From Symbiodinium kawagutii (Eukaryota > Sar > Dinophyceae > Suessiales > Symbiodiniaceae), in the NCBI GenBank assembly GCA_009767595.1, contig VSDK01015859.1, positions 286,964 to 350,963 of the forward strand: DNA of 64,000 bases, read 5' to 3'. Numbering within the stretch: position 1 is the stretch's first letter; each line of letters starts with the position of its first letter. The notes beneath the pieces were generated by a model. The model had not been told where the DNA came from. It was given only the letters and a program-made list of their open reading frames with translations, and did not search any database. A program made the position numbers and the translations under genes. Below, piece by piece: positions 23,977 through 34,800 of the stretch.

Positions 23977-26900
23977 GACTCATAGGATTTGGCCACAGGA
24001 GCGATACCCGGAAAAGGGCTGATTCACCTTTCCTGGTAATTTCCCTCGACCCGATCGGTTGGCTGATGATTTGTTAGGTTGGCCTATGGCCTGTTCTTGC
24101 CCGTGCCTCCGGTCGTCCCCTGCAATGCATACGGAGTCACTCGGAAGAGATCGAGCTTGGCGTATGAGTCCTTGGGGCCCTGTGGACAATGCATGAGAAT
24201 ACAAAAATTGTACTGAATATATGCTCATCGACTCGTTGATTATGCCTGTAGTATTAAACTTTCAACTGGCAGATGAGCTGGGCTGGTTGAAAATGGAGAA
24301 TAGCAGCAGACCATTGCCCTGCATATCATGAATACAGTTTTCATATTTACATCTTTATCTGCACATACAGGGATACCGGTCAATACCAACCGCATCCCGC
24401 ATCCAACCACGCAAAATGCAAAGTGAAATGATTGGTACCCTTTCTGGGGGTTGTTATTGTTTGGCTGGGAGGTAGCTATTTCGTTGATCCACTGCCTCAT
24501 TATCAACCCATTACTGCGGGGCTTCTTGGTTGGATGTTGTCGTGGACACGGCCGGCCTAGTTGTTAAACATGTAGATGATTCAGAAATACAACACCAATA
24601 CAGTATTTGGGTATCAACCTACCCATAGTAGAAATCATTAAGTATTGTTAATGACAGTGCTTATATTTGTACATGATCATCAATGGTGGTTCGGCGGCCC
24701 TTTGCAACCGACGATCCTGCGATACCCATTGCTTGCGTTCAAGCATCAGGGGGTACCCTGCATCAGAATGTGGTTTCCTATTCAAGGAATTGTTGTTTGT
24801 CGGGGTTGGTGGGGGTGTTTCATCTTCATTTTTTGCCACTGTGTTTGATCATTTGTAATTAGACTCATAGATGGTCATCATTTTATATGCAAATACATTT
24901 ACGATGGCAAGAAACCATTATCATTGCTCATAATTATTCACCATCATTAGCCATGAAATAGCCATCATTTGTCAGTAGCCATTAATTCATTATCAGTTCA
25001 TCATTTATTACGCATCTATTCTGGTCACCATTGCTAACCATCACAAACCACCACCACTCATTCTTAACCAGAATTCACCCATCAACCATCATCAGTGTCC
25101 ATCATGATCCGTCACTACTATCACCTGCCATTCGATCATGAACCCTTCATTCATGATTGTTAACCCTGGCCATGATCTTTAGTGCTTCATGACCAGTTGT
25201 AGTCCTACAATTAACTGACTCACCATCATTAGCCACTCATACAACCCTCATGAATCTTCACCACTCATCAACCATCATTAGCCATCATGAACCACCACTT
25301 AAGCATCATTGAGTACCAATTAGCCATGATGAAACCATCCCCATCTTCATGACCCACCATGACATCAGCTGCTTGCCATCCCCAGGTCTTCGTTGGGGTC
25401 TTCAGCACCTCTCTCTGCTGGTGGTTCGCCCGGAAGGAGCCCAACGCAGCGCCGCACTGGAACCGCACCGCAGCGCCTTGGAGATGCAGCGCCGAAGCTG
25501 AGAGTGAAGAAAGTCGGGTTTATAAGCTGGTTTATAAGTTGGTTTATAAGTTGGTTGATCATTATATTAGTTGATCATAGTTGATTATAAGAAGCTATAT
25601 ATGTTGATCATTATAAGTTGGTTGATCATTATAAGTTGGTTGATCATTATATGTTGATCATAGTTGATCATGATTATATGGTTTGATTATATTTAGATGG
25701 TTGATCTTATAAGTTGGTGTCTAAGTTGGTTTATAGTGAATGATTTTTTGGGGTAAATAATCATGATCAACCATTCGGAGAAGCTGATAGTTGATCATGA
25801 TTATAAGTTGGTTCAAAAGCCATTTGACTCCGTACCAATATGTCATAATATTTGTCATAACTGGCAAATAACTGGTACTGGTACTTGCAATAGATGTAAA
25901 CCAATTGAGCTAGTCCTAACTTCTAGGTATGGATGCACCATGAGGCATGGGTGCCATGAGGCACCAGATCGGACCATGGTTGACATGACCAAGACCGTCG
26001 ATCTTCCTAGTGGTTCGGATGGTGAATAAAGCCCAACACGGTATCCTTGCGGAAAAGAAACGCCAAATGCGAGACTCTTGTCGAGTGTCAGAGATACTGA
26101 ACTTCAAAGATCAACTTGAAACATATTGATCTGTGCAGCGTTCTTCAGTGTTCTGCTGCAGCCATGAAGAGTGTACAGAGTCCCATGGAACATGCTGAGT
26201 TGCCTGGCAGCCGTGAGTTTTGTAGCTTTAGAGAGGCGAAGTGTTCAGCCTATCGATCAGTTGGTTGTGGGGCTCCTGGTGTGGATCATTGGCGAATCAT
26301 CGGCACTTCCATGACTTCATAAAACAATTTAACCCATCTATGGGAATTCCTGTCATTCACCAAGCAATCTTAGCCGCAATGGTTGGTACCTCTTGGTCGT
26401 GTTTTTTGTTTAGAACAAACCATCAAAAGCAACACACAGCAACCGTTGTCATGATCTTATTACTGCAAATTAATTTGGGAATGGAACGATCCATGAGTTT
26501 TTGATGGTTTAAGAGTGGTTCTTTTTGACTTCAGGCTTAGTTTGCCAGAGGGTAACCATAACAGCTGGTAGATGTTTGCTGATGCGACTTGCAGCTGCTC
26601 ACCTTATGAACGGTATCAAACAACTGCCGGCAAAGTGCGGAGCGGTCCACAAAGTGGTGTCACCACATGTTTGGCACGGCACCCTAAAAATGGTTTGCAA
26701 TTGTCAATCAATGATTGATAGTGGTCAATGATGGTTCAGGATGGTGAATTTATGGTCACTATTCATGCTTAATCAAGCGGGTTAAGAATGGTCATAGTGT
26801 GATGATTGGTAAAGGTTGACACATGTTGACAATGATTGGCATGACCGGTTACTGATGGCTGCTAGGCTTGAGTTTCAAGTCTGTAGCGACAATATGAGCT

Positions 26901-29900
26901 GTAGTCAACCCAACCCTGTACTTGCTGGCTGTTGTCGGTTGCTGTCAAACCAATCGATGACCACCCTTGCGGTTGCTTGGCTGGTCCGTTTCTTAATCAA
27001 CTAGGAGATACCGACACATCGACTTGCTTCTTGTTGATTGGGAACTTAATCCTCTGATTTAAGTCTTATGCATCAGCATCGACGAGCAGTCATCGACACC
27101 TGTAGCATCATTATCCAGATTTGTTTGTCTTTACTGACAATCATGACGGCAAGCCTTGGTTTTGTCCTCGTCATTCATGTATGTTTGATGGTTGACATTG
27201 CTTTTTTGCGGCATATCCTTCACATCAGCAATCGTTAGATGCTATTGCTGACCAACTATTCACACCAACACTAGGGAAATAGGTGGGAGACAATAATTAA
27301 AAAAGAGAAATCGGATGCTGGGGATATCACACCTATGATCCAAACCAACCCTCTACTAGCCAAGCCTACGGGCTGTACCAGCTCTCATGGACCTTTGTGG
27401 TAGCCATGTACCAGGCCTTGAACACAATCTTCATCGTGTGCTTGTCAGCGCTGATCTTCGCCTATGCGGCCTTTGTCAGCGCGGCGGAAGTCGGCGTGCT
27501 GGGGATGATGGTGGGAATCATCATGTATGGCGCGCCCTTGTCCAGTACCTTGGTGGGAGGCAGTTGACAGACGTTGGTGGGTCGACCTGGGACCGCCGAC
27601 AAAAATGGTGCCCATGTTGTTGGCTAGAGCCGTTCATTTTGAGAGAGGGTGCTCTCTAATATTTTAGTATTACTTTTTGAGAGGGCAGGTATTGAATTCA
27701 AGTTTTAGGGAGTCTAGGTCTTTTAAGGAAGGGGGGGGTGCTTTGACTACAAGTAGCATAGAGGCATATAGAATGGTACCCCAGCAGAAAAAGTGTCTTC
27801 ATTTGTTCTAGTCAAAAGGGTTTGTTTTGACTAGAAGCAGCAGCCCTATGCTAGAACCTAGACTTTATTGTTTTGGCTTCTACCCCCGCTTAGTCAAGAA
27901 CAACCTGTGACTAGAAGCACTAGCCATGTGCGACCCTCAATTGTGGGGCTCTATTTTTTTGTGGTCATATGCCAAGTCCTTAACTACTGCATGGGTTTTC
28001 CCCTAGTTTGTTGGGGAGGGTGTAGCAGTGTAGCCCATATTCGGTGGCAACATCCAATGCTTGATTGCAAGACATTCCCTCTTGACACTGGAGCCTGCCC
28101 CGGGCAGATGGATCGCGGAAACCATCACCGGATCCATGTGGCGGCACGCCAAAGTTGCAGCTTTCCCATTTGACAGGTCATTTTGGAATGGCTGAGAGCA
28201 CCACCATGGCCAAAGTCGTCCATCCACTCATGATTTGTGGTGTGTATAGACCAGAATCAATATAGTGAATCATTGATTCGCATCCCTTCTGGACATGTAG
28301 AAGCCTTTTGCTTGAGGTGCTTCTGAGGTTGGTGCCACAAGCATGAATTTGGCATGAGTCAAATTTACACTACATATTATGTTCCTTGATCAATTTCCAT
28401 GTTATCCATTTGTGTTATATTACTTATTTCGATGTACTGAAATGATACATCCTTTAAGTTCACAATTCATGCAGATAAGTCAATACCATACGTGAATGGT
28501 CCATGGGTAAGCCAAATTCGCATGCAGCATCTTTGGTCCCAGCATCCAAAAAGCTGGAACACCCCGGGCCTGTGACGCCTAGGCATGAAAGAAGTGCTGA
28601 GAACCAAGTCGTCTGAGATACTGGGCCTGTCCACCGGACCGGTGCCCAGGATGGTAGCGAAGGTGGCCCCATAAGTGATTTGAGGTTAGTGACCTTTGCT
28701 AGTGACAGCTAGTGCTATCCAGAACTAGTAGGTTGCAACATGTTACCTGCCATGTAACAACTGCCTCTGCACTGGTCCTGCATTGCACCCGCGGAATCAC
28801 CGCATAGTTGCCCCCTTTTGGGGCGCGCCGAGCGTGCTCTGCCAAAAACCATAGACATGGCAGACACCAGTGGTGGGAACCCCATCGACGGACAGAGCAT
28901 TATCGTCCATGGTCTATCTCCACTTGAAGGTGCGTGTGGGTACAGAATTTGATGCGTTCATCTCAGAAATTGGATGGTTCAATTGCAGTCATGGCCTCTT
29001 TACCGGAGAGCCGGCCCTGGATTGAAGGGCAACCAGTGACTGATGTCCCTATCATCGCATTTTTCAGCATTTCGTAAGTGTTTTCTCCAACTGTGGATAC
29101 GCCTAAAGCCACCCACAATGTCCCCTTCAACCATTAAGCCCAGATTGTGGGCGGTCAGTGTGCATGATTCTCCATTGTAAAGAATGATTCTGTGCTGGTT
29201 CTGCTCATTGGAATCTTCCATCAGCACTGGTCGCTTTCACGACAATGGCTGGCCTGCCAAGCGGTGGACGGGATTTTCATGGTCTCACACATAGGCCCAA
29301 TGTGAGACTTACCGAACATGATGCGTCGTTGACATCAAAATTGATTGTGATCATCTGAAAATCTACCTTTGTTGGGCGAAAACAAGGGCAATACATGTTT
29401 TTTGTCCCGAATTGGTTTATTGAAAACCTCATGGAACTCTTACTATAATTTCTTGTCATGCGAAACAACGGATTCCATCACGCTGGATGAACATTTGCCA
29501 CTGATAAACAATGATCAACCATTCTTGTTTGGTTGGTGGTTGCAAACATGTTTATATATCTTTCCCGGTAACCATTCACAAATGGTTGGTTGGCTTGCGC
29601 ATATTTTTCATGACGGGGTGGTGCAACCAACCACCAACCATTCTTGTGGGTTGTTCTGGATCATTAGCGCCACTATAACCCACCACTCACCAGCGCCACT
29701 CTGGCATCAGTCATGATTCACCCATGACCCCTCATCATGAGCTCTCAGGACGCTGCCTGTTATGCAGAGCTTCTTGGGCTTACTGAACAGCACTTGTTGG
29801 TTCACCGTGGGCGTGCGCACAGGGAAGGTGCCAGTGTGGGGTCCCAACATCATCGGGGTGATGCTCTCCCTGCTGCAACTGGTGCCTCGAAAGCAGGGGG

Positions 29901-31050
29901 ATCTCTTTCCGCCGCGCAGGGGGTAGTGCTTGAGCAGAATGGCTGAAATGGTGATGGAAATAAAAGCTAGTGATAATAGTGGTTAGAATGATCACAGTGA
30001 TGACTCATCCGCCTTATTGTTCGTGATGATAGTGTCTCATAGTGGTTAAATGAACACTGGTTGATCAATGTTGATCACATGGCTTACTGAAATTGCAGTG
30101 GAAACATAGCTAGTGATGGGTAGTAAGAGTGAATGATGGTTATTAGCAGATGCAGCTCTTAATCACCCCTTCGTTGATCGTAAATCAGCAGCTGTTCATG
30201 GCTGAACATGGCCGAACTGGTTGTGTGGATTAATATTGTAGTGGATTCACCACTGACATTGAAAAAGGTACTATATCAATATGTTTTTGTTTCTGGCAGG
30301 AAGTGCTGGAGCAAAACTGGCTCAGATGTTGATGCTGTCACAGCGATCTTGATGTTTTGCAGTTTATAAACAGCCATGTCTATTTGATTGATGGTTGAAC
30401 AACCCAAGTTGGTGATGGCCAAATGATTGGAGTGAGATCAGATCGTGCGCGATCGGCACCAATTTGTGGGATAGCTAAATTGGTTCATAAGGTAGGTATT
30501 CCACAGATGACTCTTCTTACCTAATTGTTTTGTACCACCATCAAGTGGTTATCTAATTGCTTTTGCAGATGGTACTTCCATGGCAATTGGCACTATCAAG
30601 TAGCTACCAACACAAGTAGCTACAATTGCTTGTCAAGTAGCTATCAATACAAGGACTTCTGTGCTTCAACGGACGAGCATCGATGAGCACTGGTGACGTC
30701 TATCCACTGCCAGGTGACAGGGACTTTTTTCGGTGTTTCTCAAAATCGGGGGCCATGAAATCATCCTATAGTAGACCATTTATAGTAAACCATTGACTTT
30801 GGAGGGTTCCCAAACTGATTTGAGAAACCTCCCAAGTTGTGACCATTCGCAACCACCACAGGGTGGCCATCCCAAGGGCCCCGGGCGGCTTCTGCAGGGC
30901 CATCCTCAGGCGCTGATCCTGAAGTTCCCGGCCCAACCCTCGGGTGACGTCGAGGACGAGGACTTCATTCCGTTGCTGGCGGAGCATTCCCTGGCCGACA
31001 TTGCGCGTGACACCAGCCGCGAGGTCAAGGAGGCCATCGTCGACACCTGA
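21520..31050 (+). CDS. SWEET: Gene 2: SWEET (MtN3/saliva) family sugar transporter, 9 exons, complete
   Basis: Bidirectional sugar uniporter of a seven-helix membrane fold made of two MtN3 repeats. Exons: 21520-21593, 22406-22436, 22770-22858, 24078-24133, 25386-25493, 27449-27556, 28592-28616, 29749-29881, 30910-31050; 765 nt, 254 residues, a usual SWEET length. Repeat 1 shows FMTAPLS (Pro22), VNPINLLCFYLNCITQLAYG (Pro52) and VVPCNAYG (Asn81). Repeat 2 shows MYGAPLSSTLVEVLRTKSSE (Pro149), TLPVMQSFLGLLNSTCWF (Pro167) and VWGPNIIG (Asn197). These match the proline tetrad and the pocket asparagine pair known from plant SWEETs. The cytosolic tail is acidic (GDVEDEDFIPLLAEH) with a DxxxLL-type sorting motif. 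Donors in order: GC, GT, GC, GA, GA, GA, GA, GT. The end of exon 5 is uncertain by 3 nt. ATG choice: it places helix 1 at residues 5-23. Confidence 0.93.
22142..22233. mobile_element. MITE-like family 3 copy (SWEET intron 1)
   Basis: Left end CTGGTTGGAGGTTTCAAAC, internal TGGTTGGTTGACTCATATG and TTTCATAGGG, right end AAAACCACCAACCAG. About 14 bp complementary ends with one mismatch. Confidence 0.7.
23915..23974 (+). repeat. (ATG)n microsatellite (SWEET intron 3)
   Basis: About 19 tandem ATG/TGA units with one interruption, 100 bp upstream of SWEET exon 4. Confidence 0.9.
25515..25735 (+). repeat. TTATAAGTTGGTTGATCA tandem repeat (SWEET intron 5)
   Basis: Degenerate tandem array of words TATAAGTTGGT and TTGATCATTA starting 22 bp after the proposed end of exon 5. 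Units vary from 13 to 20 bp. Confidence 0.8.
29529..29640. mobile_element. MITE-like family 3 copy (SWEET intron 7)
   Basis: Left end TTGGTTGGTGGTTGCAAAC, internal TTGCGCATATTTTTCATGAC, right end GTGCAACCAACCACCAACCA. Arms of about 18 bp pair well. Ends about 110 bp before SWEET exon 8. Confidence 0.7.
30731..30832. mobile_element. MITE-like family 1 copy (SWEET intron 8)
   Basis: Ends CGGTGTTTCTCAAAATCGGG and TGATTTGAGAAACCTCC. The core AATCATCCTATAGTAGACC then ATTTATAGTAAACCATT matches the family core. It ends 77 bp before SWEET exon 9. Confidence 0.7.
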
Positions 31051-31830
31051 CAGCACCTAGAGGGTGGGCGTCGGGGGGGCATTTTTTCAGGACTTGCAGA
31101 GAGGATGAAAGATATATGGTGGTTTCCCAAGCCATAGGGGACCGTCCCAAATGGTTAGTTTAGAATCGAACTGTTAATGGTTAAAAACGGATGATTTGGG
31201 GGGTTCCCTATTTTGAGAAACCATCATGTGGTGTCGACATTTATAGATATAGTTAATTATACACATATGAATATATGTAAAGATTTACCTTTAATTGCAT
31301 ATTCTCAATATTTACATGCGGTTATACACGAGCCGCAAGCAGTTTCACAGGCAAACTATGTGTAAGATTTATCAAAGTGATAGCTAAGCTTGATGTAGAT
31401 CATTGGGGAGATCAACATGTTCAGACCTGATTGACAGAAATGGTTTTACGTAGAATTTTGCCTTCACTCTTGAATGTTATTTGGTCAAATTCATTGCGCT
31501 TGGAAAACAACATGTCATCATGGTGATTCCTTTCAGAAGAATCGCTAATCACTTGTCATTTTGCATGCCTTATCATACCTTCATTCGTATGGTTGTCATT
31601 GGCGGCATGTGTTTTTCACAATCACAGTTTAAATGGTTTTGTTTCTTAATGCTATCCAACTACCTCATTACATTTATGCTTGATTTCTGTCTGAATGCTG
31701 ACCAGCTACAATATCACGTTACATTTCATTGCGTATAGTGTAGCTAGATTTCTAGCAGCTAGATGTGAGATTGTTTTAGGGCAAAAACGAATGGTAATTA
31801 GTTCAGATGTGCCAAGTTTTTTTCAAAAAG
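31051..31830 (+). other. SWEET / gene 3 intergenic region
   Basis: Contains a family 1 element (31115-31228) right after the SWEET 3' end and an AT-rich, CAT-rich stretch. Frames at 31481-31738 are open on the + strand but hydrophobic in a composition-driven way and lack phase partners. Confidence 0.45.
31115..31228. mobile_element. MITE-like family 1 copy downstream of SWEET
   Basis: Ends ATGGTGGTTTCCCAAGCCAT and CCTATTTTGAGAAACCATCAT. Possibly within the SWEET 3' untranslated region, since it starts 64 bp after the stop codon. Confidence 0.7.
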
Positions 31831-31835
31831 CACAG
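31831..31835 (+). promoter_or_regulatory. Possible spliced-leader acceptor of gene 3
   Basis: CACAG ending at 31835 lies 15 nt before the proposed gene 3 ATG and follows a T-rich stretch with TTTTTTTC, like a polypyrimidine tract. Confidence 0.35.
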
Positions 31836-31850
31836 GTCCCAGATTGTAAG

Positions 31851-34800
31851 ATGAACGATGAACCTCCACGCAGTGAGCTTCAGGTCCCTGAGTCGGTCCC
31901 GGCGGTGATTCATGGTTGACTAAGGTTATATACTAGTGGTTGTCTAGTCATTGTTACTGTGGTGCATCGTCGTTGATGACAGATATTAAGATAAATGACA
32001 GGTTGAATCGCCCATGATCAACCATTCATCCACATTATTGGCACTGTGTGAAAAGTAATATCTACCCACATGGTCCATGCATTTTGTTTCCAAAGATGTT
32101 TGATTATTATCAACCACCGGTGTGGCTGTGCTCGTTCCATCTGGGGTTTCCTGAGATAACTGAGCAGTTGGAGAGTCAATGGAGCAACTGCAAGCTTGGT
32201 AAACCAAGGTATTTTCTATGCTTAAGTATGGTTAATAGTGGTCAAGTATGGGGGATAACAAACAATAATAGCTGGTTTTGGGTCTCAAACACTCTCTTTA
32301 CCTTCCCCAATGACTTTGGGATGGCTAGTTGATTGGCTGTTTTTGGGGATGGCTTGAAATCCCACCAACCAGACACTGTTTTTTCGCGTAACTTCTGACA
32401 CAAGTGGTCAACCAGTGTCATTCAACCACCGATCCGCCGATCGGCTGAGCAACTGTTAATCATTCTCCAATGCAACCCATGGCCAGCAATGGAATTTGTT
32501 GATGTTTATTGGTGATGATTAGTCAGTATATGTGGGGGCTCTTAAAGTAGGGGTACCCTACAGGTATGGTTGATTTAAGACTAGAAATGATTCAACACAC
32601 TGGATGGTAACTGGGGGGGTCCCGCATGACTTGAGAAACACCCCTATTCGTTGACCAAGCTTAACAGATATCAACGAACCTTTTTATCACAGCATGTCAT
32701 TTGTCATTGGAGCGTACTGATGCTCACAACGCTTGGATGGTGGATGGGTTGTCGCGACGCATGGCTCGCCCAGGAACACAGCCACTCCCTGGGTCTCTTT
32801 GTCCAGAAGTCCAGCCAGGCCGGGCAGAGTCAACGGAGCAGCAGGCGTGATGTAGCCGTGGTCTTTCAAGCCACCCCCAAAAATGGTTGGTTTTTATTAC
32901 TTACTTCATAATGATTACTAGTGGATGATTTGTGGGTATCACTATGAATTGAGAAACAAAGAGCCGTGGTTTTCGATGGTTTTTAGAACATAAGGTTATG
33001 TCAAGAGTGATATCTTGTTGTTCTATGGTGAAGGCTGATGATGGTCGAATCATGTGTTGAAAATGATTGGATCATAGCCATCGTGTAATTGTTGATGCTG
33101 AACATCACGTGGTGATGCCCATGGTTGGCAAGGATTTAATATCAGTTTCATGGAGTCAATGATCGTTGATGCGTGGCACGACCAATGTTTAGCCACGATT
33201 GGTTATACTTGATGGTTGTTAACAATGCTTAATGTCTATCGAGGATGGCACTGGCACGGTCAATGGTCAGCAAAAAAATGAGGCTACCAGCCTCGCAGCC
33301 AGATGCACCTCACCTAATAACATTAATGGATTTACTATCTCCGTGGATATCAGTGATGGCCATGCAGCAGGGCGCTGCGTATCACTTCGAGGACCAGCCG
33401 TCCAATGTTGAAGTTCCAACATGTCCCACTTGCGCTCAGCTGTTGATTGGGCAGCCATCATGAGACATATATTGGGTAACCATTTGTTGATTGGGCAACC
33501 ATTTGAATTGATGGTGGACATCGATTCGGCAATAGTAAGGAATAAACAACAATAAATATACATCCATTCCAATTACAATGAAAGAATAACCCTGTTATTA
33601 CAAATATATATCCACCATCGTGAGAACCAGTCATAACCAAATACATTTGCTGGCCCCAGTCGTCTTGATGGGGCAGGGCCGTCGCCGCAGTTGCTTCAGG
33701 ACTTTGTTGGTTTGTTTTCGGCCTCACCGCGCGTGGACCAAGAGTACATCTCCTTGGATGGAGTCACTTGCAGCACGAGGTGAAGTAGGGTGTACCCTGC
33801 TCCGCTACTGAGTCATAATGCTAGATTAAGAAGCCTGGTTTAGTTGGTGGTTTTAGTATTATGTTGCTTTTGTTCTCAAAGTTTTGGTTGGTTGGTTGGT
33901 TGGTTGGTTGGTTGGTTGGTTGGTTGGATGGTTGGTTGGTTGGTTGGTTGGTTGGTTGGTTGGTTGGTTGGTTGGTTAATTGACTCACGTTTTGAGTATT
34001 GTTTGCAGCCACCAGCCAGCAGTGATAATTACTAACTAACAGGAAAACCATTAATTATTAGACCCTTTGTCATTTTTTGACACAACCATATTGTTCAGAG
34101 TGGTTGACACCACTAACCGGTTATGGAGCAGGTAAACTAGGCGAGATCCGAATCTCGGCCCATGAACAACGGGTGGAAATGCCTGGCATTTGCGTTGATG
34201 AACCAACCATAGCAGCATCGTTAATTCTGAATCCTTTCCCCCTATGAGAGCCCTACCTGAGCCTTTAGCAGGAAATTCAAACATGTTTGCGCCAATCATA
34301 AGGGTTCGAACCAAGGGAACTCATTTCTGTGATGCATCCGCAGCTAGCAATTTCTGTTTATCTCTTATTTCATCAAGCATTCTTGCAACACCTCAATGGA
34401 TGTGCGACTCAAATCGCACCTGAACTATGAAGTAATGATACGTCCACGAATGCCACTATGAAGTATGTGCAACACAAAATGAACTACCTGAGAAATCCTG
34501 AGAAAAACTCCTACTATCAGACCTCTGCGCGATCCAACGTGACAATACTGATGTTCAACGAGTAATGAATTTAAACAATGTCCTATCATGTCCTCTTGGT
34601 ATTATATGCTTATATAATATGGAATATGAAATTATGTATACGTGTTTGCGTGTTTCTTTCAAGATCATAAATAGGAATACATACAAACATAGTATCCTCT
34701 ATCCCTCTATTTATATGTGTATATGTATATGTATTATGTATATTGATATTTGACGTACATTTATGTGTATAAATATGTCAGGTTTAAGTATATATTATTT

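Noticed and set aside
28715-28995. Exon-like island between SWEET exons 7 and 8
   Set aside because: Open on both strands, but SWEET motifs run directly from exon 7 (TKSSE) to exon 8 (TLPVMQ); inserting it would break the second MtN3 repeat.
33821-34051. Similar repeat-encoded frames at the smaller (GGTT)n tract
   Set aside because: Same artefact; the tract lies in an intron of gene 3.
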